Origin: Parasalinivibrio latis
GTDB taxonomy: Bacteria; Pseudomonadota; Gammaproteobacteria; Enterobacterales; Vibrionaceae
Assembly: GCF_036825535.1 (NCBI RefSeq)
Contig: NZ_CP098813.1
Span: 1,736,001 to 1,800,000 of the forward strand
Length of the DNA stretch: 64,000 bases
Direction: 5' to 3'
The position numbers were made by a program, and so were the translations under genes. Position 1 is the first letter of the stretch; every line of letters begins with the position of its first letter. Under the pieces are notes generated by a model. That model was not told the DNA's origin, searched no databases, and saw nothing but the letters and a program-made list of their open reading frames with translations. This document shows positions 1 to 9,290 of the stretch, in pieces.

Positions 1-216
1 CTGCCAGGGGCGACCGTCCCTGCCCCAAGGTACTGGCTTGACACATCTGTTGGTTATAACCCTTTGGAAAAGAAAACCGATTTTACATTGAGTGCCGGTA
101 TCGGTATGCCGATTTTCGGCAGTGATGAATTGTCAATGACATCTGATTGGCAGACCACAGACCGTTCCGGTGGGGCGTCACTGGGTTTATCTGTAGGTTA
201 CTCATTTAACTTCTGA
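1..216 (+). CDS. pelB: PelB C-terminal fragment (outer-membrane beta-barrel end)
   Basis: Only the last 71 codons are present; the gene enters from the left edge in frame 1 and stops at 214-216. The visible peptide alternates polar and hydrophobic residues and ends in VGYSFNF, a terminal aromatic residue as expected for the last strand of an outer-membrane beta-barrel. The next gene is pelC, and in known Pel operons pelB (TPR scaffold plus export porin) lies directly upstream of pelC. The identification therefore rests mostly on position plus the barrel-like terminus. No domain can be checked because most of the gene lies outside the window. Confidence 0.72.
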   Translation: MPGATVPAPRYWLDTSVGYNPLEKKTDFTLSAGIGMPIFGSDELSMTSDWQTTDRSGGASLGLSVGYSFNF

Positions 217-268
217 TTCTTCAAATATGTCAACACACCTGGCGTCACCAGGTTTATGAGGAAATTGT

Positions 269-790
269 ATGAAACGCTTATTGTTGGTAAGCACATTGTT
301 AGTCCTGAGCGCCTGTTCTTCTTACCAGATGCAGGAAAGCCCAAAATTTGAATCCGATGCGCATTGGGCGATCATGCCGTTCAAAAACCTCTCAGGTACT
401 CCCCTTGCCGGACAGAAAGCAGAACAAATGCTGGCAACAGCCCTTTCAGCCAAAGGCATATCAGTGTCTGTTTACCCGAATGCAGACAGCCACTCCCTGG
501 AGAGCATCCTTGACCCCCAGTCAGTTGAGAAAAAAGCGCAGGAATGGCTCAAAAGCCAGCGCGCCGAGTATGTCATTACCGGCTCAGTGGAGGAGTGGCA
601 ATACAAAACTGGCCTGGACAGCGAACCAACTGTCGGCATATCGCTGAAAGTCATTGCCAACCCTGGCAGCACCACCCTCTGGCGTGCGACTGGTACCCGT
701 ACCGGATGGGGACGGGAAGGACTGGCACAAACCGGGTTGGATGTTATTACCGGTTTGGTGGATGAAATTAACGTACAAAGCAATCAGTAA
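269..790 (+). CDS. pelC: PelC, outer-membrane lipoprotein of Pel exopolysaccharide export
   Basis: The product is 173 residues, with a lipoprotein signal peptide (MKRLLLVSTLLVLSAC, lipobox LSAC, Cys16). PelC forms a ring at the inner face of the outer membrane and helps funnel the cationic Pel polymer to the PelB pore. The length is as expected for PelC (about 170 residues). A TGAGGAAA ribosome binding site precedes ATG 269. It lies 52 bases after the pelB stop and 9 bases before pelD, so it is part of the same operon. Confidence 0.9.
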   Translation: MKRLLLVSTLLVLSACSSYQMQESPKFESDAHWAIMPFKNLSGTPLAGQKAEQMLATALSAKGISVSVYPNADSHSLESILDPQSVEKKAQEWLKSQRAEYVITGSVEEWQYKTGLDSEPTVGISLKVIANPGSTTLWRATGTRTGWGREGLAQTGLDVITGLVDEINVQSNQ

Positions 791-799
791 GAGTCCAAC

Positions 800-2173
800 G
801 TGAAAAGCAGTATTTTTTCGTCATCCCGGCTCAGCACATTGAAAAACCGTATTTTTGCCGTACCTGAAAAGAACGGCGTGGTCTGGTTTGAAACCATATT
901 ATTTGCTGTCCTGGCGCTGGTTATATGGGTCTGTTCTGAAGGGTTTGATAATCCGGAAGTTTCTGTGGGCTTTTTCTGGCCGATTGTCGGACCACTTGTT
1001 ATTGCACTTCGGTACGGTTTCGCGCAGGGACTTATCTGTGCTGTCCTTACTGTCGCCGGCGTGGAGGTTTCATTGTTGGTCATCCAACCGACTGCCAATT
1101 TCCCCTTTTCACTTTCGATTGGCACTGTGGTTGTAACCATGGCAGCTGGTGAATTCAGGGACCATTGGGAAGCCGTAAACACCAAATATGCCCTCAATTA
1201 TGAGTACATGAACCAAAAACTGGAAAGCTTTACTCAAAATTATCACTTGTTGAAGGTTTCCCACGACCAACTGGAAAAGCGTACTGCCGGCCAGGCAATC
1301 AGTTTGCGCACCAGTATCCAAAGTCTGCAGCGTATTGCGGTGAATCACGCTGAGCACCGGCTGGATGTGCTTGCTGGTGATTTTCTAAACCTGTTTTCCG
1401 ACATCATCGGGATGCACGTAGCCGGTATATACGCAGTCGTGAACGGCGAAATTGACTCAAATGCTAAGGCTGTAATCGGTGACAATCACTATTTAGATCA
1501 TTCAGACCCAATGCTCGCTGCATCTTTATCGACTGGTGAGCTGTTGTCCCCGGCTGAACTGGACGACAAATCCCTGCACAATTCACGCTACCAACTTTGT
1601 GTTCCCTTAAAGGACACCAAAGGCACTGTTCATGCAATCCTGGCCTGTGAAAGTGTCCAGTTTATAGCACTGAACCCTACTAATATTGCATTGTTGGCAC
1701 TGGTTGCGAATTACGCAGCAAACCTGCTTAGCGACTCCATTGTTGCCCCGGTCCTGAAGCCGCAACAACGGGATCTGTTTATCTCTTACCTAAACAAGGT
1801 GAAAGGCAATAAACAGAAGTTTGGCGCCGACAGCGCTCTGGTTGTATTCACCGACGTTAATGGTGAGATGCAAAATATCCTCGAATCCTTAATCGATTAC
1901 AGACGCGGAGCGGATATTTACTGGTCCTGCTACACGCTGGACGGTATGCCAGCACTTGCCGTATTGCTGCCTATGACATCCGTATACGAAGCCCAACAGT
2001 TTGTAAACCGTGTTAAGGAACTGGTGGACTCTCACCTTAATTCCGATTTCTCTGATATTTCAGTTTCTGGCCCTTTCAGTATTATCGAACAACACGAAAA
2101 CGCTGAAAGAGTTTTAACCTTGCTTGGAGCAAACCATGATGCTATGGCTGATTTTTCAAACAGTCCTGTTTGA
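800..2173 (+). CDS. pelD: PelD, inner-membrane c-di-GMP receptor of Pel synthesis
   Basis: The 457-residue protein has about four hydrophobic segments near residues 27-115, a helical linker (about 130-170), a GAF-like region (about 180-315) and a degenerate GGDEF domain. No GGDEF active-site motif is seen. An RGAD sequence at residues 369-372 matches the RxxD inhibitory-site motif by which P. aeruginosa PelD binds c-di-GMP, at nearly the same position. In that family c-di-GMP binding allosterically activates polymer synthesis by the PelF complex. The start is GTG 800, after a GAG-rich stretch. The 3' end overlaps pelE by 38 bases. Confidence 0.92.
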   Translation: MKSSIFSSSRLSTLKNRIFAVPEKNGVVWFETILFAVLALVIWVCSEGFDNPEVSVGFFWPIVGPLVIALRYGFAQGLICAVLTVAGVEVSLLVIQPTANFPFSLSIGTVVVTMAAGEFRDHWEAVNTKYALNYEYMNQKLESFTQNYHLLKVSHDQLEKRTAGQAISLRTSIQSLQRIAVNHAEHRLDVLAGDFLNLFSDIIGMHVAGIYAVVNGEIDSNAKAVIGDNHYLDHSDPMLAASLSTGELLSPAELDDKSLHNSRYQLCVPLKDTKGTVHAILACESVQFIALNPTNIALLALVANYAANLLSDSIVAPVLKPQQRDLFISYLNKVKGNKQKFGADSALVVFTDVNGEMQNILESLIDYRRGADIYWSCYTLDGMPALAVLLPMTSVYEAQQFVNRVKELVDSHLNSDFSDISVSGPFSIIEQHENAERVLTLLGANHDAMADFSNSPV

Positions 2174-3116
2174 ATCCGGCGCATTTTACCTGCTGACCAA
2201 GCCTGAGCTCAGTCTTGCAATGTGGTCCGCCTTCGGCATCAGCCATGTTGTTGCTTGCCTGTCATTTACCGGTTGTTGCTGGCAAGTACTGCCTGAGCGG
2301 TACAAAACACCCAAAGCCGGAGCCTTGTCATTTTTATTTTTTGTCCCTTTTTCACTGCCGGTACTGGGTATGACAGGGCTAACCCTCACATTGCTGGCCG
2401 TCGTTAAATTTCCTAAAAAGTCTGTCAGTGTCACATGGAAAAAGGCTGAAAATATCGCTCTCCCTCTGGCAGTCGATTCCCTTCAGCAGTCTAATTACGG
2501 TGCAGGGGCATTACGCGAAATATTACTGTTCAGCCCCCTGTCAGACCGGCGGGTTCTCGCTGTAAGCGCGATACAGCACTTATCTGTCAAACAATCAGTT
2601 CCTTTACTCCAGCTCGCATTAAAAGACCTTTCTGACGACGTACGGTTACTCGCGTACGCATCTCTGGAAAAGATTGAATACCAGATAAATGAAAATCTAG
2701 AGCGGTTGAAAAACAAGTTTACTTTCCAGAAATCCGCAAACAGAGCCTATGAAATTGCGCAACAATATTGGGAGTTGTGCTACCTGGGCCTGGCAGATGG
2801 AGTGTTGCGCCGTCACTACCTGAGGGAAGCTCGTTCATATCTCGAACAGGCTGTTGCCATTGACCCAATGGCACAGGTTTACCTGCTCCTGGGCCGGGTT
2901 TTAATTGCTGAAAATGAACCACATTCAGCTATCGGACCATTGGAGAAAGCACTTTCGGGAGGCCTCAGAATGAAACAGGTCGCCCCCTATCTTGCCGAAG
3001 CAGCTTTTATCGCAAAAGACTACGAAAATGTCCGTAAATACATGGGCTTTTTGTCCAACACCGATAATGAAAACCTGCGTCAACTCAAGGAGTACTGGCT
3101 TGAACAAACAAGCTGA
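2136..3116 (+). CDS. pelE: PelE, membrane-anchored TPR protein of the Pel complex
   Basis: The product is 326 residues, with two hydrophobic segments in roughly the first 75 residues, then a helical repeat region resembling TPR/HEAT repeats (about 100-315). PelE joins PelD, PelF and PelG in the inner-membrane synthase-transport complex. I chose ATG 2136, preceded by GGAG at 2126-2129, over the TTG at 2124. The gene starts inside pelD and overlaps pelF by 17 bases, which suggests translational coupling. The assignment rests on size, topology and operon position, because PelE is poorly conserved in sequence. Confidence 0.85.
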   Translation: MMLWLIFQTVLFESGAFYLLTKPELSLAMWSAFGISHVVACLSFTGCCWQVLPERYKTPKAGALSFLFFVPFSLPVLGMTGLTLTLLAVVKFPKKSVSVTWKKAENIALPLAVDSLQQSNYGAGALREILLFSPLSDRRVLAVSAIQHLSVKQSVPLLQLALKDLSDDVRLLAYASLEKIEYQINENLERLKNKFTFQKSANRAYEIAQQYWELCYLGLADGVLRRHYLREARSYLEQAVAIDPMAQVYLLLGRVLIAENEPHSAIGPLEKALSGGLRMKQVAPYLAEAAFIAKDYENVRKYMGFLSNTDNENLRQLKEYWLEQTS

Positions 3117-4608
3117 TATTTGCCTGCTTCTTGAAGGCACTTATCCATATATCAGAGGCGGTGTTTCCAGTTGGGTACACCAAATCATCTGCGGCCTTCC
3201 TGAACTTACATTCCACATTGTTTTCCTTGGTGGAGATCCTGCACTTTATGATAAGCCAGCGTATGAACTTCCAGCGAATGTTGTAGGGTTTGAGAAGCAT
3301 TACCTGCTTGCCAGTGACCAACCCACTGCTCCTAAAGCACGGAATGGCCTCCGTAGACCGTTTGAACTGTGGCGTCAGTTGATGGATCTGTTCGCCAACA
3401 GAAAAACCCCTGTTCCCGACAGTCTGTTGGCTAATTTGACTGAATCACTCGGTGTTGAGAATCAGTTGTCTCTCGAAGACTTCCTTTACAGCCGGGAATC
3501 GTGGCACATTCTGACCGAATGCTATGAAGAAACCGCGGCAAATCAGTCATTCGTCGACTATTTCTGGACCTACCGAAATATTTACCGTCCCCTGTTTGTT
3601 TTGGCCGGTATCACACGAAACTTACCAAATGCAAAGGCTTACCATAGCGTTTCAACCGGCTACGCGGGGTTCCTTGGCGCAATGTGCGCGCAAAAAACCG
3701 GCCGGCCATTCCTTCTGACCGAACATGGTATCTACACCAAGGAAAGAAAGATTGATCTTGCCCAGGCCGCATGGATTCAGGATCGTCACAACGCAATTGA
3801 CATCAGCATGCACAAGCAGATGGATATTACTCGCCAAACGTGGATTCAATTCTTCGAACAGCTTGGTCTTACCGCCTACCAACATGCCAGTGAAATTGTT
3901 GCCCTGTTTGAAGGGAATCGGCTTCGTCAGGTTGAAGATGGAGCGCCAGCCGAACGCACCAAAGTCATCGTTAACGGCATTAAACTCCCCCGCTTTGATG
4001 AAGCACTGAAAAATCGTCCGTCTACCCCTCCCCCCGTTGTTGGACTGGTAGGCCGGGTTGTTCCCATAAAAGACATCAAAACCTTTATCCGGACTATTCG
4101 TGGTTCACTTGAAATAATCCCCAACCTTGAAGGCTGGATTGTGGGGCCTACCGAAGAGGATCCGGATTATGTCCGTGAGTGCGAGTTATTGATAGAAAGC
4201 CTGGGACTTGAAAATAATATCAAGATGCTTGGTATGCAGAACGTGGTCGAAATTTTGCCGAAACTCGGAGCCATGATACTTACCTCAATAAGTGAAGCCC
4301 AGCCGTTGGTGTTACTGGAAGCAATGGCATCAGGCATTCCATGCATTGCAACCGAGGTTGGTGCCTGCCGCGAGATCATTGACGGCATGCCAGGGGATGA
4401 TGCCCGCCTTGGTTCTGCTGGGTTGATAGTCCCAATCGCCAACCCTGCAGCAGCGGCTGATGCAATCGTCAGTGTGCTGGCTAATGACGAAAAATGGCGT
4501 GAGATGGGCAACATTGGTCGTAAACGTGTTGAACACTACTACGACGAACAGATGATGTATAACAGCTACCGTCAGCTATACCAAAAGGCAATCTCATGGC
4601 AGGAATAG
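3100..4608 (+). CDS. pelF: PelF, cytosolic GT4 glycosyltransferase of Pel polymer
   Basis: The 502-residue enzyme polymerises the GalNAc/GlcNAc-rich Pel polysaccharide from UDP-sugars. The N-terminus (ADICLLLEGTYPYIRGGVSS) is nearly the same as in Pseudomonas PelF. The C-terminal half has the GT-B donor-binding region, with VGLVGRVVPIKD near residue 315 and the E-x7-E type segment SEAQPLVLLEAMASG. The start is TTG 3100, because AAGGAG at 3087-3092 has ideal spacing and the conserved N-terminus begins four residues later; the upstream ATG at 2992 would add 36 residues that merely shadow pelE. It overlaps pelG by 13 bases. Confidence 0.94.
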   Translation: MNKQADICLLLEGTYPYIRGGVSSWVHQIICGLPELTFHIVFLGGDPALYDKPAYELPANVVGFEKHYLLASDQPTAPKARNGLRRPFELWRQLMDLFANRKTPVPDSLLANLTESLGVENQLSLEDFLYSRESWHILTECYEETAANQSFVDYFWTYRNIYRPLFVLAGITRNLPNAKAYHSVSTGYAGFLGAMCAQKTGRPFLLTEHGIYTKERKIDLAQAAWIQDRHNAIDISMHKQMDITRQTWIQFFEQLGLTAYQHASEIVALFEGNRLRQVEDGAPAERTKVIVNGIKLPRFDEALKNRPSTPPPVVGLVGRVVPIKDIKTFIRTIRGSLEIIPNLEGWIVGPTEEDPDYVRECELLIESLGLENNIKMLGMQNVVEILPKLGAMILTSISEAQPLVLLEAMASGIPCIATEVGACREIIDGMPGDDARLGSAGLIVPIANPAAAADAIVSVLANDEKWREMGNIGRKRVEHYYDEQMMYNSYRQLYQKAISWQE

Positions 4609-5966
4609 GTTTTGAATTACGGCGAATCCTGAAGAAAGATTCTCTGCTCTCACTGGTCCAGGCTTATGGACTTGCAGGGATGATAAGCTCAGGACCCTGG
4701 GTATTATCCATTCTTGCACTGCTTTGTATTGGAATGATTAGCGTCGGACAGTTTTTTGAAGATGCCATGGTTTCTGAATTTCTGGTCATCGTCACTTACC
4801 TGATGTCCGGCTCTCTCATACTCAGCGGTTTTTACCAACTGATGCTTACACGCTATTTTTCGGATCTGATGTTTGTTGAGGACAATGAAAAAATCGTCCC
4901 AAACCTCATCGGTTCAATGTTAATGGTATCGGTATTGGCACTTATCGTGGGCATTGCATTTATGTCATTGGCACCAGAAGCACCAGGAGTCAAAGTTTCC
5001 ACCATAGCCGCGTTCATCCTGTTGTGTAACCAATGGCTGGTCATCATATTCCTCAGTGGCATGAAGCAGTATTACCAGATATTTTTCACCTTGCTGGGAG
5101 GTTACGCCCTCATGGTGTTAATGGTTTTGCTCATCCCCAATACAGGTCTATTTGGCTTAATGGACATTTTCTGTTTCAGCCAGTCAGTTCTACTCTTCAC
5201 CTTTCTGTTCTTTGTTATCCGGGACTTTCCGGCCAACCGCCTGGTATCCTTCGACTTTCTCAGCAGAAAACACAGTTATTACTCCCTGGCATTTTGCGGA
5301 ATCATGTACAACATCGGGGTATGGGCAGACAAATTCGCTTTTTGGGCTCACGAGTCTACCTCCTACCAAATAAATGCCTTCTTCCGCGCATCCTATATTT
5401 ACGACTTGCCCATCTTTGTCGCCTACCTGGCCATTGTACCGGGTATGGCTATCTTCATGATGCGCATGGAAACTGACTACGCTGAAGCGTGTGAATCATT
5501 TTATGACGCAGTGCGCTCAGGGGGCACACTCAGCCAAATCGACCAACTTAAAGACAAAATGGTGATTGCCTGCCGGGCGGGAATCTACCAGATATTTAAG
5601 GTTCAGGGGATTACGCTGGCGCTTCTCCTGCTTTGGGGACGTGACATCCTGCAGTTTTTCAATATAGACCTTGCTTATCTGCACTTGCTCTATGTTGATT
5701 TGGTGGGAGTCAGCTTACAGGTTCTGGTCATGGCTATCCTGAATGTGATGTTTTACCTGGACAAGCGATACTCAGCACTGGCCCTTACCTGCTTTATGGC
5801 AGTGTTGAATTATACCCTGAGTGAGTACAGCATCCATCTGGGACCTGAGTTTTACGGTTTTGGTTTCTCTCTGGCCATGCTGGCAACTACCTTGGTTGGA
5901 TTGGTTTTACTGGACAGGCAGTTCTCTGATCTCGAATACCGCACATTTATGCTCCAGCAGTCCTAA
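4596..5966 (+). CDS. pelG: PelG, multispanning Wzx/MATE-like membrane protein for Pel export
   Basis: The product is 456 residues with about twelve hydrophobic segments and almost no long soluble loop. The N-terminus MAGIGFELRR...SSGPWVLSI is the PelG family signature. PelG is thought to carry the growing polymer across the inner membrane and to require PelD and PelE. It is the last gene of the operon; its stop is followed within 20 bases by a perfect hairpin. Confidence 0.94.
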   Translation: MAGIGFELRRILKKDSLLSLVQAYGLAGMISSGPWVLSILALLCIGMISVGQFFEDAMVSEFLVIVTYLMSGSLILSGFYQLMLTRYFSDLMFVEDNEKIVPNLIGSMLMVSVLALIVGIAFMSLAPEAPGVKVSTIAAFILLCNQWLVIIFLSGMKQYYQIFFTLLGGYALMVLMVLLIPNTGLFGLMDIFCFSQSVLLFTFLFFVIRDFPANRLVSFDFLSRKHSYYSLAFCGIMYNIGVWADKFAFWAHESTSYQINAFFRASYIYDLPIFVAYLAIVPGMAIFMMRMETDYAEACESFYDAVRSGGTLSQIDQLKDKMVIACRAGIYQIFKVQGITLALLLLWGRDILQFFNIDLAYLHLLYVDLVGVSLQVLVMAILNVMFYLDKRYSALALTCFMAVLNYTLSEYSIHLGPEFYGFGFSLAMLATTLVGLVLLDRQFSDLEYRTFMLQQS

Positions 5967-5980
5967 TGACTGAATTTAGT

Positions 5981-6013
5981 AAAAAAAAGGCCGGCATCAA
6001 TGCCGGCCTTTTA
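5981..6013. terminator. Bidirectional intrinsic terminator after pelG
   Basis: A perfect 10-bp stem, AAGGCCGGCA at 5987-5996 and TGCCGGCCTT at 6001-6010, has loop TCAA. It is preceded by an A tract (from 5981) and followed by T residues, so it can end both the pel transcript and the convergent export operon whose last stop is at 6015. Confidence 0.9.
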
Positions 6014-6014
6014 T

Positions 6015-7139
6015 CTATTCTGTGGATGTTCGTTTTAATAACACAAAAGCTATTGCCCCGTACAACAACGCCTGTAAACACAATTGACCAACAAGTGGAG
6101 ATACCTGCACGAAACTGTCCCCCATCTGGTTCATCCTCAAAAATGCCTGTATACCCGGTGTAGACGGAACCATCGCAACCAAAGCATTTATTGCCCCAGG
6201 AATCATTTCAACAGGCCAGATAAATCCAGCACTGAACACCAGCGGGATGGAACTAATCAGAACCGTAAAGGTAACCAGCTCGGCTCTTGGCAGTAAAACC
6301 CCTATAACCAGCCCCAATGAAATCACAGCTGCCAAATATGGAACGGCTACCAGCCACAGCTGTCCGGGAATAGCCAATGTACTTACGCCATACCAGTGAA
6401 AACTCAGGCCAAAATAGTACAAAACAGCAACGAGATAGATAACCCCGAAGACCAAGTACTTTGCCGCCATTTTTTTCCACAGCCGCGTTTTTTCATATCC
6501 TTTACTTCGTTGGGTAAAACAGGAAAGGCCAACTCCGATTAGAAGCGTTTGGTGAAGGATCAAAACGAAGACTGCTGGCACAACGTAATTCACATAGCCA
6601 GTTGTAGGGTTGAAAACGGGTTTAAGGTTTAACCTGATGGCACTGTATTGCTGTTTCGCCATCTCTATCGGCTCACCATGTACAACATCTCGGGAGACTT
6701 TCACCGAAGCACCTAAAGTTCCGCTGGCTCCCATTGCACCTTCTAATACCGTGCCGTAAACAAGAAAGTAGGACGCGTCCCCAGCAATAGCGATGACAGG
6801 GCTCTTGCCCAAAGATACATCTCGGTAAAAATTCCTGGGAATTTCGATGATGCCTTCGGCTTTTCGGTCAACAACTGCTTGCGCCGCTTCGCTGTGGCTT
6901 ACCGCATTTCCGATCACATTGACCTGAGGCGTTGCGTCAACCATGCGGATAAGTTCCCTGCTGAGGGCACTGTTATCGTTGTCGACCACCAAGACTTTTT
7001 GTTCGCGCGGAAGCTCCTCAGCATAGGGCAAAGGATAGAGAAGTGAATAAATCACAACCCCACCTATAACAACAAAGACCACCGAAGGGTTTCTGAAGAA
7101 GGCTTTAAACTCATCCAATACCAGTTGTAACAACGTCAT
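6015..7139 (-). CDS. ABC-2 type membrane permease, second of a pair
   Basis: The 374-residue protein has one N-terminal transmembrane segment (about 20-37), a large periplasmic region (about 40-175) and five or six C-terminal transmembrane segments: the layout of ABC-2 permeases of the YhhJ/YbhS/YbhR type. It overlaps the upstream permease by 4 bases (ATGA). These permeases normally pair with an ATPase and a HlyD adaptor for drug or lipid-like export. No ATPase gene is in this operon. The substrate cannot be read from sequence. Confidence 0.85.
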   Translation of the reverse strand: MTLLQLVLDEFKAFFRNPSVVFVVIGGVVIYSLLYPLPYAEELPREQKVLVVDNDNSALSRELIRMVDATPQVNVIGNAVSHSEAAQAVVDRKAEGIIEIPRNFYRDVSLGKSPVIAIAGDASYFLVYGTVLEGAMGASGTLGASVKVSRDVVHGEPIEMAKQQYSAIRLNLKPVFNPTTGYVNYVVPAVFVLILHQTLLIGVGLSCFTQRSKGYEKTRLWKKMAAKYLVFGVIYLVAVLYYFGLSFHWYGVSTLAIPGQLWLVAVPYLAAVISLGLVIGVLLPRAELVTFTVLISSIPLVFSAGFIWPVEMIPGAINALVAMVPSTPGIQAFLRMNQMGDSFVQVSPLVGQLCLQALLYGAIAFVLLKRTSTE

Positions 7140-8296
7140 ACGCTCATCGCCTCACTTACTTTGCCACACTGTTTCTGGCAAATATAGAAACAAACCAAGA
7201 GTGGGATGCACAAAGCCAAAAGAGACAATAGCGAGTTGCTGATGTTGCTTACTGACGCACCATACGCTGTTTCACTGATTTGAATCCCAACATAATGGCT
7301 GACCGGCAGTAAAGCCCGCCAGCTTTTAGCCAGCCATAGCATGTCAGAAGCGGGAAATGTCACCCCCATAAACGCGAATGCCGGTGCAGTGAATCCTGCA
7401 ACAAAACTCAACGCCCGGGTAGCATCCTTAAACACGAGGTAAAAAAGAAATCCTATCCCACAACATGCAAGGATCATCAGCCATTGTGCGACGATCAGAG
7501 TTACCCAGCTTCCATTCATTGCCCAACCGCCCTGCCCAAACATCGCAGCGAGAAAAGCAGCTCCGGTCAACGCATGTAACAAAAACAGGACGGAAAGTTT
7601 TGCCAGCAATAATCTGGAACCATTTTGGGAAAGAGCCTGCTTCAGGCCAACGCGATTGTCTGTAGCGACCAATGACATCACTGCGGTTGCAACAATAAAT
7701 ATTTGCCACATAGCCGGTACGATGGCGGAAACAAGAAATTGGGCGTAGTTCAGGTTGAGGTTAAACAGTGGCGTCATTTGCATTCTAACGGGTACAGCAA
7801 TTCCGGCAGCCTGTAGCGTTACAGGTCTACCGTGTGCCATCAGGTTCTTCACTTCCACTGCTGCATTAAACGTAGAATGAGCACCAAGCAACGCACTGTG
7901 TACCAGTTTCCCGACCAATATATATTGGCTGTTGTAAAACGCTGAAACCTGCGGAGAATACCCTTTGAAGGTATCTGAAAGAAGATTTTCAGGAAGCACG
8001 ATTACCGCATAGATGCTTCCGTTTCTCAAATCATCGAATGCGGCTTTTTCAGAGGAATACCGGGTGGCAGCTGATATGGCAGGCGCAGCATCGTAATATC
8101 GGATAAGTTTGTTTGAAAGGGTTGAATCGTCATGATCAACCACCCCAACGGGCAACCCTGTTGCGATACCCGCGGAGAAAATCCAGGCAACAAAGAGAAA
8201 CAGCAACCCCGGCAGCCAAAGCAGTGCTGCTTGTAGCCATTTATCCTTTGCAATGAGCTGCCATTCCCTAGCGACCAACGCCTTAAAGTTAAGCAT
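7136..8296 (-). CDS. ABC-2 type membrane permease, first of a pair
   Basis: The product is 386 residues when started at ATG 8296 (MLNFKALVAREW), which removes a poor 12-residue extension reading into the adaptor gene. It has the same topology as its neighbour: one N-terminal membrane helix (about 24-42), a periplasmic domain with the VGVVDHDDS-type start seen in this family, and C-terminal helices. It overlaps the HlyD gene by 8 bases and the next permease by 4. The two permeases probably form a heterodimer. Confidence 0.85.
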   Translation of the reverse strand: MLNFKALVAREWQLIAKDKWLQAALLWLPGLLFLFVAWIFSAGIATGLPVGVVDHDDSTLSNKLIRYYDAAPAISAATRYSSEKAAFDDLRNGSIYAVIVLPENLLSDTFKGYSPQVSAFYNSQYILVGKLVHSALLGAHSTFNAAVEVKNLMAHGRPVTLQAAGIAVPVRMQMTPLFNLNLNYAQFLVSAIVPAMWQIFIVATAVMSLVATDNRVGLKQALSQNGSRLLLAKLSVLFLLHALTGAAFLAAMFGQGGWAMNGSWVTLIVAQWLMILACCGIGFLFYLVFKDATRALSFVAGFTAPAFAFMGVTFPASDMLWLAKSWRALLPVSHYVGIQISETAYGASVSNISNSLLSLLALCIPLLVCFYICQKQCGKVSEAMSV

Positions 8297-9290
8297 CAGT
8301 TTTTCCAGTAGCAGCCAGCGTAACGAGCACACTCATACCCGTACGAAGCCCTTTAATAGGCTTGATTGGACGTGCTTCAACTTCGAAGGTACGCATGTCA
8401 AACCCTTTTCGGGCATCGGTTGCGCGCCAGGTCGCAAAGTCGCCCATAACACCCACGTAATTGACTTTAAAAGGTACTGCTTTCAGGTTCAGGGCAGGAA
8501 TGTCCGCATTAAATTCTGCACCTTTGTTGAACTGGCTGAGAAGATCCTCGCGGACATTGAACACCGCCCAGGCATCATTCATATCAACAACTGTAACAAC
8601 CGGGAAGCCCTGTGGAGCCAATTCGCCTGGCTGCAGCAGGATTTGTGCGACTTCTCCGTTGTACCAGCTTTCTACCTTGGTATCGTCAGCATAGGCTTCA
8701 ACTTCGGCTACAGCACCTTGAGCCATTCGTACTTTTTCCTGCGCAGCCCGCTTGGTTTCAACACGAGCACCTTCTTTTGCCATATTGAAAAGCTGGTATG
8801 CCGCACTTTCCGTATAACGGGCTGCTTGCCATTGAGTAAACGCTTCATCCTTTTTCTGTTCAGCAATTACACCGTCTTTATAGAGATTCTCAACACGTCT
8901 GTACGTCTTTTCTGCCAGCCGAGCGGCCGCTTGAGCTTTTTGCCATTGATCTTTAGCGGCTTCAACTTCCTGCCTGCGAGCGCCTTGCTCAGCCTGCTCT
9001 GCAAGAGCGCTTGCAGCCGCTTCACCGGCTTTGGCTTGCTCAAGTTTTGCGTCAAGCTCCGGACTGTGTAGTGAGTAAATGAGTTGACCTTTAGTGACAG
9101 CGTCACCTTTTTTGACCATCACATCAGCGATTCTTCCTGGTACTTTAGAGGAAATGCTGTATTGCTGAGCCTCAATTTGCCCTTGGAGCCTCTCCGGTTC
9201 CGGCTGGTAAGCCTCATAAAAGTTGTAGCCCAACCAACCCAAAAGCACTGCCACAGGAATGACAGGTAACACTGATTTCAACTTAGCCAT
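8289..9290 (-). CDS. HlyD-family periplasmic adaptor of the export operon
   Basis: The 333-residue adaptor has an N-terminal membrane anchor (residues about 7-25), a biotinyl-lipoyl half-motif (SSKVPGRIADVMVKKGDAV), a long Ala/Glu/Gln-rich coiled-coil hairpin (about 75-190) and a beta-barrel region. It would link the two permeases to the TolC-like channel. Start ATG 9290 follows AGGAG and overlaps the TolC-family stop by 8 bases; the longer frame from 9416 merely reads through that gene's 3' end. Confidence 0.9.
   Translation of the reverse strand: MAKLKSVLPVIPVAVLLGWLGYNFYEAYQPEPERLQGQIEAQQYSISSKVPGRIADVMVKKGDAVTKGQLIYSLHSPELDAKLEQAKAGEAAASALAEQAEQGARRQEVEAAKDQWQKAQAAARLAEKTYRRVENLYKDGVIAEQKKDEAFTQWQAARYTESAAYQLFNMAKEGARVETKRAAQEKVRMAQGAVAEVEAYADDTKVESWYNGEVAQILLQPGELAPQGFPVVTVVDMNDAWAVFNVREDLLSQFNKGAEFNADIPALNLKAVPFKVNYVGVMGDFATWRATDARKGFDMRTFEVEARPIKPIKGLRTGMSVLVTLAATGKTDA

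Noticed and set aside
2992..3099. Upstream ATG start of pelF adding 36 residues
   Set aside because: The extension is an out-of-frame shadow of pelE and TTG 3100 has an ideal ribosome binding site and matches the PelF N-terminus.
8253..9071. 272-codon plus-strand ORF opposite the HlyD gene
   Set aside because: It is a shadow of the HlyD-family coding frame; the peptide is Phe/Ser-rich without any domain.
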